A stretch of 64,000 nucleotides of DNA from Azadirachta indica (taxonomy: Eukaryota; Streptophyta; Magnoliopsida; Sapindales; Meliaceae), in NCBI GenBank assembly GCA_022749755.1, contig CM040445.1, positions 11,615,182-11,679,181 of the forward strand. Direction: 5' to 3'. Shown one piece after another: positions 1-11,314 of this stretch. Below the pieces are notes generated by a model. It had not been told where the DNA came from. It saw only the letters and a program-made list of their open reading frames with translations, and did no database searches. Position 1 is the first letter of the stretch. The number at the start of each line of letters is the position of its first letter. Made by a program: the position numbers and the translations under genes.

Positions 1-499
1 CGAATCGTTAGTATTACTGTCAATCTAATTAAGAACTGCAGAGATAATTTGATTATTTTAAACTGATATGACACAAAAAAATTTATTGAAAAGATGTTGT
101 TTACATACCTTTTCATTGGTAGTATATAAATATGCCCATAATTGTGGTTTAGCATCTTTGTCCCTACTCCCTACATCTATGCAATAATTACAAATAAACG
201 TTAACTGAAATTCATATAAAAAATATAGTACTACTACAGGTTAATTGATTGGTTTTCGTATTTATAGACCCAAGGCATTGTCTTAATTTTTAGTGAATTA
301 TTTTTTCTCTAAGTGTGGTGTCGTGCATGTAGGATTTGGAAATTTGAACCATGATAAAATTTTGTCTTTTCATTATTTTAATTGTGATATATTAATTAAA
401 TGAATTGTAAAATCTTTTAATATAGGATAATTAATCTAATAATTCATTAAAATTAAAAATTAAACTACCAATAAACAATTTTACTTATACATTTAAATT
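1..499. other. AT-rich intergenic sequence, no gene seen
   Basis: No open frame of meaningful length and no recognisable coding similarity on either strand. The sequence is A/T rich and leads into the tandem repeat that starts near 500. Confidence 0.5.
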
Positions 500-650
500 C
501 TTTATATATATATACAGCGTTATAGTTTGAAAATAACAATTAATTATTATATCATTAATTTATAACTGCCAATAGCTAACTTTTTATTATTAAACAATTA
601 TGCATATACATTTAAATTGTTCATATAATAATTAATTGTTACTTTCAAAA

Positions 651-690
<40 letters not shown>

Positions 691-967
691 TTATATATTA
701 ATAGTGTTATAGTTTGACAGTAACAATTAACTATTATATCATTTAATTTATAATTGCCAATAGCTAACTTTTTATTATTAAACAATTATACATATACATT
801 TAAATTCTTGATATTATATATATATATTTGTATATTATTAGCGTTATAGTTTGACAGTAACAATTAATTATTATATCATTAATTTATAACTGCCAATAGC
901 TAACTTTCATTATTAAAAATTGTACATATACATTTAAATTGTTCATATAATAATTAATTGTTACTTT

Positions 968-1019
<52 letters not shown>

Positions 1020-1262
1020 TAATAGTGTTATAGTTTGACAGTAGCAATTAGCTATTATATCATTTAATTTATAATTGCCAATAGCTAACTTTTTATTATT
1101 AAACAATTATACATATATATTTAAATTCTTGATATAATATATATATGTATATTAATAGTGTTATAGTTTCACAGTAACAATTAATTATTATATCATTAAT
1201 TTATAGCTGCCAATAGCTAACTTTCATTATTAAAAATTGTACAAATACATTTAAATTCATTG
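500..1262. repeat. AT-rich tandem repeat with alternating long and short units
   Basis: Five diverged copies of one unit lie in direct orientation. Each carries a TTATAGTTTGACAGTAACAA-like stretch followed by GCCAATAGCTAAC. The second motif starts at 568, 755, 892, 1077 and 1209, so spacings alternate about 187, 137, 185 and 132 bp. That gives a higher-order period of about 320 bp. The long units carry (CT)n(AT)n microsatellite tracts at 649-690 and 972-1019; the short ones lack them. The array lies about 0.8 kb upstream of the first dioxygenase gene. Confidence 0.85.
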
Positions 1263-2084
1263 GAAGAAGTATTTAACTAAAGGTTTACAAGAATTCCGTG
1301 ATTCTAATTTTTTAACTTAAATTTATGCCTCATCTGTGCAAAGTAATTTGCATTCGGTCAACTAAAGACTACTTTTAAAATAAAAAAATTAACAAATAGT
1401 ACACAATCATCGTAACTTGTATTAGTCAGTCCCCAAATTTGAAAAATTAGAAAATCTCCACTCAATAAGGTAGATAAATAATTGCTATTGGCTTAACTTG
1501 TAAAAACTCATTCAAAAACCCGTATTCTTTTTTCTGTTATTAGACTTCTATTAACTTTTCCATTGCTATTATAATTATCTAACGATAGAATTTGTACTAT
1601 AATATGTTCAGCACGCATTTAATGTAAATTCTTGTTTGTTACATAATTAAACATTAATTAATTGCGTGCACATGGAGAGTTTATGTTTTAATAATATGAG
1701 GATTGAAAACCATAACAAGCGATTCTTGTCGCTGAGATGATTATAATAAAAATAAATTAGTATATTGTGGACCAATTGAGACTACAAGTTGATGCTATTT
1801 TGTCTTAGTTGGGCCAGAATTAAGCCAAACCAGATATGAAATATTCCAACTGGTCCCACTCTAATCAAATTCAAATTAAATAATTGAGCAATTAAAACTT
1901 TTTAAACTTATTTAGTTCGATTTGGGCCATAGGATTTAGAACTATAATTTGTGATATATGAACATAATATATACTTTTATACGATTAGTTAAATTTAATT
2001 CTTGCTTCGGTGTAGAATAAATAACGCCTTGGCCTCTCCATAACCATTCTTCGAAAAATCCTTAAGGCTAAGGTGCGATCAAAC
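1263..2084. other. Upstream region of the first dioxygenase gene
   Basis: No coding frame is seen. This stretch separates the tandem repeat from the ATG at 2085 and should contain the promoter and 5' UTR. I could not fix a convincing TATA box; A/T-rich TATA-like runs are frequent here. Confidence 0.4.
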
Positions 2085-4464
2085 ATGGACGATCATGCGG
2101 CTGCAAATCGTACAGAAAGCTACGTATCAGCAGCTCTTAATTGCGTCGATCTCTTAAACCCCGATATCCACCAATCTGCTGCTCTTATCAAACAGGTGAA
2201 ACAAAGACTCTCACTCTCTATAAGTCTATCAATATATTATTTATTATAAAATTAGAATAAATTTTTCTGTAAATAAAGCATGCTTATATACACTTTGAAT
2301 TTAAGTCATTTGAATAATTTTTATTTGTTATTCAGGCATGCATGGATTCTGGGATTTTTTACGTAATAAATCATGGAATAAGCGAGGAATTTATGGCTGA
2401 GGTTTTTGCTCAAACCAAGAAGTTCTTTACGTTGCCATGGGAGGAAAAAATGAAGCTCAGGACTGGAAGAAACCGAGGCTACGACACACGTTCGAAGAAA
2501 ATTGATCTAACATCTAATAAAGAACGTCAGTGAAAATTAAAAAAATAAAAATACATATATATATATATATGGTGTCTATTTTTTCTTTCAGATACGTAAT
2601 AAAATATTATTCAGGATGGAAGTTATAATCTTTTTTTTTTTTTTCTAAATCTTTGATTTTCAAGTTCGTGGAGAGCAATTCATGATGGTTGCCGAGTTAC
2701 CATATTCTGACCAGGAGGCAGAAAAGCCTCTGAGGGGTCCAAATGCTTGGCCTTCCGCTGGTAACTACTGTAACTTGTTTTTTTCTTTGACAATTTTCTA
2801 ACAATATATAATTGTTATCTCACTAACTAATTTTAAACACTATTTTTTATGTCTGTCGTTTAGATATTTTACCAGGATGGAAGGAGACGATGCTAAAATA
2901 TCGACAAGCAGTATTGTGAGTTTTGCAAATAGTGAACGATTTATACTCATATGTTTTTAAAAGAAAAAAAAAAAGGCTAGAAGTTTTACAGGATACAGAA
3001 ACTGTTTTTAATTTTTAATATTTTCAGAAAGGTAGGAATTGCAATTGCAAGAATAATCGCCGTTGCTCTTGATCTTAAAGTTGCTTTCTTCGATCAGCCA
3101 CAATTCCTTGGCAATGCTCTACCATACCTCTCCTTAAATCATTATGGAGGTTAAATTCAATTTAGATTCCTTTCTTTCTAGTACAGTTGTCAAATTTATG
3201 TAAGTCATATTACTTGTAAATTTTCTTGTATATTTAGTTGAAGATGTTGATCCCTCGAAGGAATATATACATGGAACTCCAGCTCACTGTGACCCTCCTC
3301 TAATTACGCTCTTGGCAACAGACGATGTCCCAGGTCTTCAAGTACGAAATCATCAATATATTTTTAATGTATAGATCACTACTGCAATTTTTTCATTCTA
3401 CAGAAACATCTATCTATAATTATTGCAGATATGTAAAGATAAACATGCTAAAGCTCAAATATGGCAGAATGTGTTACCATTGAAAGGGTGAGTTAAAAAT
3501 GCGAACCTAAAATAAGAAGTATTGAGTTAGATTTTTGACATAGATATACATTTTCTGAAAAAAAAAAAAATTTTGCAGAGCATTTATAGTGAATGTTGGC
3601 GATATGTTGGAGAGGATGACCAATTGTGTTTTCAGGTATATGTGGTTGTCTGATCGCCCCTTTATTGCCAATAAGTTTTACTCTCTGTGTCATTAATTTG
3701 CAAGATATCCTCCATAGCATTAAGGCTTCTATTTTAGTACAAGAAGTTGAGATCATAGATTGTATATTACATAAAAGTACGACTTGTACTAACATGTACA
3801 AGAAGTTGAGTCCTGCATTCCTAGTTTTATGTACCACCCTTTATCTAATTTTTTTTGGCCTTCAATTGATACAGGTCTGCAATGCACAGAGTCTTGTATC
3901 GCCAAGACAGATACTCTGTAAGATGAATTAAAAATTAAACTCACTCTTTCTCGTTTTCTTCAAATTGTAATTAATACTAAATACTAATTAATATCTCTAA
4001 ACAGTATTTGAATGAGAGAGGAGACTCCAAATGTAATTAGCTACTAATTATGTGATATGTCTTCATTTATATGCGTTTTAATTAATTTCGTTCCGCTTTG
4101 TAATTTACCTCCGTTGGACAGATTGCCATTTTGTTGTATCCAAGTGATGATGCTATTATTGAGTGCATTCCAAGTTGCAAGTCAGCAGAAAATCCTCCCA
4201 AGTGAGTCATTGCAATTAAAAAAGTTTTCCCTAAACATACATAATTAAGTTAGTTTCTATATGTCCTATTTAATTCTTAATAAAGAAGGAGGAAAAGGTA
4301 TTTCCATTTCATCATCACTATGAATAATATATGTGTGTATAGTACTAAGAATTGTACGTCATATTTTCTTCAGGTTTCCTCCAATCAAAAGCGAAGAAAT
4401 TCTGAGTGTTATCAGTAGTGACGTTGCCGCTGGTCGACTAGCAAGAGACGCCACATATGCTTAA
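2085..4464 (+). CDS. 2-oxoglutarate/Fe(II)-dependent dioxygenase, copy 1 (11 exons)
   Basis: Exons 2085-2195, 2336-2525, 2665-2760, 2864-2915, 3028-3149, 3238-3341, 3429-3487, 3579-3635, 3875-3917, 4122-4201 and 4374-4464 join in phase into a 334-residue soluble enzyme. The N-terminal DIOX_N part holds SGIFYVINHGI (exon 2). The double-stranded beta-helix core supplies the Fe(II) ligands H207 and D209 (motif HCD in TPAHCDP) and H268 (SAMHRVL), and the 2-oxoglutarate-binding R276 and S278 (RYS). The length matches this plant family, which resembles the Arabidopsis At3g46490/At3g49630/At3g50210 group; the substrate is unknown. The start follows the same ATG context as the second copy at 25397, whose exon lengths are identical except exon 2. 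Exon 2 uses the donor GTCAGT, aligned with GTTAGT in the other copy. No premature stop occurs, so the gene looks functional. Confidence 0.88.
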
Positions 4465-4609
4465 TTTTGGTGAAATATTTTATATAAGAATAAACAGTCT
4501 GTTGAATGAATGAAAAAACTATCGAATCAATGAAAGATCAGAATGCATTCTCAATTCTTAAATGATATGATGTATTAAAAAATGATTCCATTGAAATAAG
4601 AAAAGCATA

Positions 4610-4867
4610 ATGTTTGGGGCTTTCTTTATTATTGCTTTTTTGTTTTTTTTCTTTTTCCAGGTCTATCTGCCTTGCCCTTTATTGAGGGCTTTTAAATATT
4701 TTGAACGGGATTTTCTCTTTGCTTTTACTTTTTCATGGCCATCATTGGATGTTGTTCCCGTTGAAAAAAAATATAATGGACAAAATTCCTTTTTTATTTT
4801 TATTAAAATCAGTAATAGCAAATCGTTTCTTGACATATGTTTCATGCTCTTTATATTTCGTAATTAA
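4610..4867 (+). repeat. Duplicated block, uninterrupted copy (paired with 28045-28965)
   Basis: The stretch from CTTTTTCCAG (about 4651) through CTTGCCCTTTATTGAGGG and TTGTTCCCGTTGAA to TTTCATGCTCTTT (about 4855) matches the reverse complement of sequence downstream of the second dioxygenase gene. There the same block is interrupted by a LINE. A short open frame runs through it but shares only this repeat's pattern and is probably not a gene. Confidence 0.75.
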
Positions 4868-5050
4868 AGCTTGGCTGAACAATCAAAATTTATAAATGTT
4901 AGACATGGGGCCTCCATCATGAGTTAGATGCATTTTATCACTTATAATAAACGTAAAATTTTTTATCTAAATTAAGATTAGAATTACATATTCTAATCTT
5001 AAACAAAAGGGGTTTCTTCATATAACACCATTAAAAAAAAAAATTCATTA

Positions 5051-5632
5051 TGTTATAATAGATTTAGTTTGCGTGCCTTGGTAGGAAAGAGATCGCCGGA
5101 GTATAGCACAAGATCACCTTTTCTTGCTGCCATAGGATCGACCTGTAAACAAGGTAAACCCAACGGGAACTGTAAAACGGGACGGTACTACTGCATTGTG
5201 CAGAAGACGTAACCATTTGTTATTCAGCAGGGACAGGGTCTGTTTATTATGGGGTTGCGTAGATTTCTAGATGTTGGATTGAAGAATATTTGGAAGATTC
5301 GGAGAAATCATGAAGATCCCTTCCACATTTAGGAGATATGACCTTATCTCTTTTCCGAAAAGGAATCCAAGTCAAAATCTCTCTAGGGCAAAATATATAT
5401 ATATATATATATCATGTTGTCTTTTAACGTGCAATCATTGAGAGAGAGTTGTCTTGTATTTTTGCTTTGCGTTTCTGTGATCTCAAGAGTTTATTTTTGA
5501 TGCAAACCTAAGCTGAAAATATGCCCTTTGAGCATGTTTTTTCCATCAGCTTAGAGAGAGCCACTTTAGTCTAAGATTCCCTATGATACAAGAGGTATGG
5601 ACATCACCACTCGCTACAGCCTGTTATCAGAG
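5051..5632 (+). mobile_element. Possible copia-type LTR with adjacent primer-binding site
   Basis: The stretch begins TGTTATAATAG and ends GCTACA at 5618. It is followed at 5621-5632 by TGTTATCAGAGA, close to the initiator-tRNA-Met primer-binding sequence of plant Ty1/copia elements. No gag or pol coding is visible downstream and no partner LTR was found, so this may be a 5' end fragment. The boundaries are tentative. Confidence 0.35.
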
Positions 5633-6453
5633 ATGGACCCCTTCAGTAATGGTGGGCACGTTTGTTCCTTTACCTTTTCTCATCGCATATCGTCATCACC
5701 TTAGCTTGTTTTAGGCTTTTTTGGAAGTGAAGATATCTATTTTAAGCTCTTTCCGGAGTCGGGATCCCTATTTTAAACTCTTTCTCTTTTGGAAGCTAGT
5801 ATCTCTGTTTTCGACTATTTTGAGAGTCCTTGTCTCTCAACTTCTCATCTCAAAAGTTAGTTAATTTGAGTTTATTTGATTTGCAAACTCAAATTTGCTT
5901 CACCATCTTCAGTTTGAGATGAGCTATTAATAATATTTGATTTAGCAAAATTAAACATAATATTGTCTTGATTTTACTAGAATAATAATATTATTATATT
6001 TTCTATTTTATTATGATCTTATTTTATGATTTATTTTATTAATTAAGATAATAATTAGTTTAATATTTTGTTTTCATTTATCTTACCTTCTTTAAATTTA
6101 TATAAAGGTCAGTAATGTCTATTATTTTATATATATTCAAGGAATATAAATTATATATTATATGGACAAAATATGTATATATATATATATATGTATATAA
6201 AACCATTAACATAAAGTCTTAAACCGTAAAAGAATCACCCTTGAAACCAAAATTCAACAAATCCCTCTTGAAACTTCAATAAAAAATATACACGAGGTTA
6301 AACAGTAATAGTAACACTAGCGCGAGGGAACAATAGTTAACTCAGTTCAGTATTCCAGTCGACACCAGTAACATTATGTGTATACAATATACAAACAACA
6401 CAGTATAAAATTAATATTTACTTACAAAAGCAACAATAAAATGACAAAGTTAC
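5633..6453. other. Intergenic, AT-rich, no gene seen
   Basis: No coding pattern is recognised. A (TA)n tract lies near 6175-6195. The missing 3' exons of the VTI1 pseudogene would be expected here and were not found. Confidence 0.4.
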
Positions 6454-7946
6454 CGCATGTGCGTTGGTTGTTCCAAACTCCAACTCTTCGTGGGCATTAG
6501 GAGAGAAATTTTTTTGAATTATCTCTTCAACTTGCTCAAATCGGACTTGTATTATCTTAATTTAGCAAGAAGCATAGCTTTTACACTTGGCTGCAAACAT
6601 CTTGCCTCTAGGTCCATATTACGAATCTGAAAAAAAAAAACGAAGAAAAAAGAAAAGTCACATTATAAATTAAAGGAAAAATGACATGTTCCACCCTATT
6701 AAGTTTCCACTTATGCGATTTCTCCCTGTTGAAAAAGAAACATACAAAATCCCCCTTGCCATCAGTTTTTGAATGGGCAAAATTTACTTCAGCAAAATAG
6801 AGTTTCAATAATAATGGCTGACCTTGACAAACATGATATGTTTTTGATATAAGATTTTTACTTATTACAATAATTAAATAATTTAAAGTAAATTAATTTT
6901 TGTTTTTTAATTATTATAATTAAAATTAAACAAATAAAAAACAAACAAACCTTAGATCTAGAATGGTTCTCTTCTCCTGCTCTCTCAACGGCCTCTCAAC
7001 CTTCTCTCATAAAACTGCACCATGCCTCTTGCCGCCACCATTCGCCTCCACCATCCTTGCTACCATCATTATCAAATGCCTTCTTCTTCTCTTATCGCGC
7101 GAGCCATCTCACCCCTCGCTCGTTAGCCTTCACCATGTCTGCTGCTACCACCATCCTCTTCTACCATGCCTACCACTACCACCATCCTTCTCCATCATGC
7201 ATGCCGCCGCCACCTAGCCTCCACCATCGAGGAATTAAACTCCTAAAGACCTCACCTATAAGTCTTTGATTCCTTCTGGGTTATTGGTTTGCTACTATCT
7301 TGGTTGGATTTAATTTTGCTGGCTGCTGGATTTATAAATTACAACTTTCCATATATAATACAGTGATCCAAAGTTTAAGGTTGGTTGAATTACATTTTGT
7401 TGGTAATTTGCTGCTTCGTGCAGTTTTTTTGTCATTAAAAATGCAGTAAATGAAACATACTGCTGTTTCATTTTGATGTAGTTTCTTGCCAATGTTCCTA
7501 GTATTTTTAGTTTATAATCTTATTGGTCTATTAAGTTTTTGAACTGCTATTGTTCTCCCCTTTCCAATATTACTAATAATTTATTAATCTACATTTTATA
7601 AAGAAAAAAAAAACGAAACAATTGGTTTGTTGATAGTATGCTAAGCTTTGCTACTACCTAGTAATTAATTGATGTTTATATGAAAGTGTAATAGTATAAA
7701 ATTCAAAATATTTGGATATTTATATAAATCTAAAAATAATAAATTTAAATATTCATATAAATAAATTAAAATTGATCTATAAATTAGCTAATGACTATCT
7801 AAGAAATAAACTTTATAATATAATAATAATATTGACATTTTTAAGCCCACTCTGATGCATCCTAAGATATTTGCAGAGTTACGGGAACATTTTTGTAAAA
7901 GCACAAATTTTTTGTTAAGTTAACGAAAAAATTCTTACAAATAGGG

Positions 7947-7983
<37 letters not shown>

Positions 7984-8378
7984 ATAGAGGAAATTGCGTA
8001 AGTGGAAACTTAATACGGGGAACTTGTCATTTTTCCTAAATTAAAATATTAAAACTTCTAAACATGAAGCAAAAAATGTTTCCCGCAGTGCCAAAGCCTT
8101 TGCATCATACAGTCTAGAATATATCTCCGAAAACTTTTCCTCCTGATCTATAAATTAAATCAACGACATCCATCGAAGTTATCAAATTAAGAAAATTAGC
8201 TGAATTTTATATAATGAGTCAAATATTAATTCAAAAAATGTTTTTAATTGATCAGGATAATAATAATAATAATAATAATACCTGCATCTAGAAGGAGAAA
8301 AGCAAAGTTGCATTTTCTGGAGAGGTCTGTGGAGAGCTCACAGTACTGATTCTGGTATCCTTTGAAGACCTAACTTAT
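6454..8378 (-). pseudogene. VTI1-type v-SNARE pseudogene, 5' half only
   Basis: Three exon-like pieces match the N-terminal half of plant VTI11/VTI12 SNAREs, which act in Golgi-vacuole vesicle fusion. Exon 1 (8282-8378) encodes VFKGYQNQYCELSTDLSRKC. Exon 2 (about 8085-8147) encodes EEKFSEIYSRLYDAKAL. Exon 3 (6454-6626) encodes IRNMDLEARCLQPSVKAMLL followed by AKLR. Splice sites survive at exon 1 (CAG/GTATTA), exon 2 (TTATAG) and exon 3. The copy is dead: the start codon is ATA (8376-8378), an in-frame TAG follows at 8370-8372, and TAA codons lie at 6552-6554 and 6519-6521. There is a frame slip near the end of exon 3, and the SNARE motif and membrane anchor exons are absent. A Mutator-like element (6675-8036) sits in the second intron. 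Family assignment is by remembered similarity to VTI1 proteins. Confidence 0.75.
6675..8036. mobile_element. Non-autonomous Mutator-like element (MULE), 1362 bp
   Basis: The ends are inverted repeats starting GGAAAAATGAC. About 50 bp align between 6675-6728 and the complement of 7983-8036 at roughly 85% by eye. The element is flanked by a perfect 9-bp target duplication TAAATTAAA at 6666-6674 and 8037-8045, the hallmark length of Mutator-like elements. No transposase is encoded. Inside, 6960-7270 is C-rich and runs as an open frame of Pro/Leu/His-rich repeats, unlike the AT-rich surroundings; it could be captured host sequence (Pack-MULE) or simple repeat. A poly-T run of about 35 bases (7947-7981) abuts the right terminal repeat. 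The insertion lies in an intron of the VTI1 pseudogene. Confidence 0.85.
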
Positions 8379-8379
8379 T

Positions 8380-8945
8380 TTCGAAGAGTCTGAAGTTGAG
8401 CAGGTGGATTGATCCTCAATTTCCACAAAATTTGAAGTGGATGCATATATGCATATGAAAATGCATTAAATGACATAAGAAGTAACAAGGCTAAACTTTT
8501 TTGTGGTTTTCTGTCAATTCCCTTAAAGGAAAAGGAAAGAAAGACAATTGTACCAATACAAGAAAATTGTACCAATATATGCATATGAAGATGCAGAGAA
8601 CGCCCATGGATGCAGATTTTCTGGCACTAGATTGCCGAAGACGAAGTTTTCCTACCTGAAAACCTAATTGTCCAACCATATCGATGTTGGCCATAGCCTT
8701 GGCTTCAGATCCATGAGGATGGGCGACTAAGTTGTCGCTTGGTACCTCCCTGTCGAGTCGATCCCGTGCTTGGAGCACATCATCTCCGACGGATATTCAA
8801 ATATTCAAGCTCTAGATGTGTGAAGGGGTTTCGTATTCAGTCGTGGAGAATTGGTGAATGAAAGGCGAGTCAGCGATTAAATGGAGATCGACAAGTTGGT
8901 GGTTTGGGTTTGTGGGTTAGAAAAGGTGTTTTGTCAAAGTGAGAA
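8380..8945 (-). other. Unidentified exon-like segment, possible spliced 5' gene end
   Basis: On the - strand an open frame of 95 codons (8491-8778) begins MLQARDRLDREVP and contains SEAKAMANIDMVGQ, then FQVGKLRLRQSSARKSASM. A plausible donor (TTTTCAG/GTAGGA) lies inside it near 8657, so the real exon may end there. Upstream bases to about 8945 look like a 5' UTR (C/A-rich). The segment lies just upstream of the VTI1 pseudogene on the same strand. It could be that gene's leader or an unrelated gene remnant. I do not recognise the protein. Confidence 0.35.
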
Positions 8946-10226
8946 AGTTAGTAGGAAAACTTAGAAGCAAATAATTCCCAAAAAAACGACATCATTTTTT
9001 TATTTTTTTTATTTTTTATTTAAAAAATTAGAATAATTTTTTAATAATTACAGTAAAACTATGTCATTTTATTATTTAACCACGTGAGAAATTTAGTGAT
9101 ACTTAAATATTACAAAACATTAATATTCGTGTTTAGTGCCATCCATGTTGATATACTTCTATCATTCATAAAAAAAATTTTATTTTGTTTATTTGACTTG
9201 ACATTTTGTCCAAAATATCATAAGCTTGGTATTACGTATTAGTGATGGGCGAATTTTTAGTAGTGTTTTAAACTTAGAAAAAAACATGGCCTCGTGGAGT
9301 AGGTGATACTAAACCACATAATAATTGCATGTGTTCTTATTTTATTTTATATTTTCGGTAATTGAATTTTAATTAAATCCGGTAAGTCCTAAAAATAGAC
9401 GTAAAATATACAATTCAAAAAAGACAGAAAATACAGAGAACAGAAAAAACAGAGTGAAAAATCGAAAAGGGTTCTTGCATTGTGAGTTGAGCGAAATTTC
9501 TTACTTGGTGATTTTCCACCACACGTTGAAAAACGATAGAGTAGACTATTCATGGTTATGGTTGGAAATTCAATATAAAGAACACTTTCGCACACTATTC
9601 TCTTAATTTTTACAATATTGATATAAGAGCCAAAAAGATTGCTCCCTGTCTTTGGTTAAAATTCATGAAATTGTTTAATAGATAAAAAAAAATATAATAA
9701 TTAGAACAATTAATTCAATTTGAGTGGTTGTAGTACACATTTTAAATATCTATATACACATATAATAATTTTTAATTAAATTACGTAAATTATATTAATA
9801 CATCTCCATCTAACATGTAATTTATAATATTTATCACACCGTATGAATATAATAATTACAATCTAATTCATATCAGTTTACAGTTCATTTAAATATTAGT
9901 TAGATATTTAAAAGTATTAATCATCATGATATATACTCAACATTAGATATCAAATAAAAAAATAATACAATATCAAAAAATAAATATTTCTAATAAATTA
10001 AATCATTATCTTAAAAAATAAGTTTAGCCACACATAAAATAAAGTTTAAATTTAATTATAAAAAATTTAATAATCAAATATATAACTTTAATAAACACAA
10101 AAATAGTTCAATTTAAGATGAAATAAAACACGAAGAAAGATAAAACTAGATTTGGAGAACTTTCATCCTCAAGACTTCATGTCTCTATTCTTCATCTTCT
10201 TGAATTTTCCCTCTCTATCTCTCACT

Positions 10227-10263
<37 letters not shown>

Positions 10264-10394
10264 GAACTCTATTTTTTTTTTTCAAGGGGTTGTGATAACT
10301 TTTCATTGAAAAATATAAAAATCTAAGATATCAATAAACTAACCATGTATTTTAATCTAAAAATAAAAAATGGGTCAAATCGGGTGAAAAAATA
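8946..10394. other. Intergenic AT-rich sequence with a (TC)n microsatellite
   Basis: No gene is recognised. A (CT)n tract lies at about 10229-10262. The 68-codon open frame near 9389-9595 (-) is low-complexity and not supported by splice or family evidence. Confidence 0.4.
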
Positions 10395-11314
10395 TGACTT
10401 AGGGTGCAAATGGCGAGAATACACTATGGCTTGGCATGGCCGCACTGTGCTTGCTGCCTAGGGACACAATTAGGAGTGGGTAAAAAAATCGATTCGAACC
10501 GAACTGAAATTTACTAGTTCAGTCTGGTATTTTATGCAATTTAGTCCGATTTCGGTTCTTAAAATAAAAAACTCAAAATTGTCAATTCGGTTTCTCTTTT
10601 AGTTCAAAAAATCCGGATCGGACCAGAAATATTATTTTTTAATATTTTTTTCATGTAAACGCCATCGTTTTATTGTGTTTGATAAAACGTCGTTTAATAC
10701 AACGAAAAACTTTAAAAAATTAATATATTTCTTCAAAAACTGAATTAACCCAAAAATAGAACCGATCAATCCGATTTTAATCCACTTCTAACATACAATG
10801 GTCTGGTCCAGTCCGAATTTTTCTTTCAATTCGATTTGATCTAGTTTCAAAAATTTGAGATCTGAAATTTTTGAATCCAATCCGGTTTTTCAAAAACTTG
10901 AACCGAATCAGACTATGCCCACCTTTAGACACAATGCATGGCAAGGCTATGTGCCCTAGTGGCGAGGCCGCCCTATTGATTCTGCCATGAATCAAAAATT
11001 ATGCATATAATTTTGATTAGGTCCTTTTTTTATTTTTTGAATTTTGGTCTCTATTTTGATATTTTAGCATTTTAATCCTCATTGGCTTGCATTTTGGTCC
11101 ATAAGAACAAAATTTTGTGGTTTCCACAAATGGCTAGCAAACGTGCTTTTATGCTCCGTTTTCATCTTTCATATTTAAACATGTGAACACCTACAAAATA
11201 AAACTTAAACGCTTGAAAAGAAAAATAATTACTCAAAACCTACTAAACAACGCTAAGTATACTACTTATAATAGATAATTTAAGTATAATCATGCAGTAA
11301 AAATTAATATATTA
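10395..11314 (-). repeat. 3' LTR of the gypsy element, interrupted by a MITE
   Basis: It aligns with 15851-16299 over shared landmarks such as ATGCATGGC, TGCATTTTGGTCC and TACTTATAAT. The outer end TG is at 10395. The inner end is near 11314, where the expected TG has become TA. Bases 10471-10927 plus one 8-bp duplication are foreign; removing them restores a length of about 455 bp. Confidence 0.75.
10471..10927. mobile_element. hAT-like MITE nested in the LTR, 457 bp
   Basis: The ends TAGGAGTGGGTAAA and, in reverse complement, TAAAGGTGGGCATA form imperfect terminal inverted repeats of the TAGGGGTGGGC type seen in plant hAT-derived MITEs. The insertion is flanked by a perfect 8-bp duplication GACACAAT (10463-10470 and 10928-10935), the hAT length. 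The intact LTR at 15901-15930 reads straight through the equivalent position, so the insertion is younger than the retroelement. No transposase is encoded. Confidence 0.85.

Noticed and set aside
3493..3931. Open frames of about 100 codons on both strands within dioxygenase copy 1
   Set aside because: They overlap exons 8-9 and introns of the spliced gene in other frames and show no family pattern.
4663..4895. 60-85 codon frames downstream of dioxygenase copy 1
   Set aside because: They follow a duplicated non-coding block whose other copy is interrupted and inverted; no conserved protein signal.
6963..7269. Pro/Leu-rich frames as a real gene
   Set aside because: They lie inside a transposon, are repetitive and have no splice, start-context or family support; kept only as a possible captured fragment.
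10777..10995. 72-codon - strand frame
   Set aside because: It spans the MITE end and the LTR; composition reflects repeat sequence.
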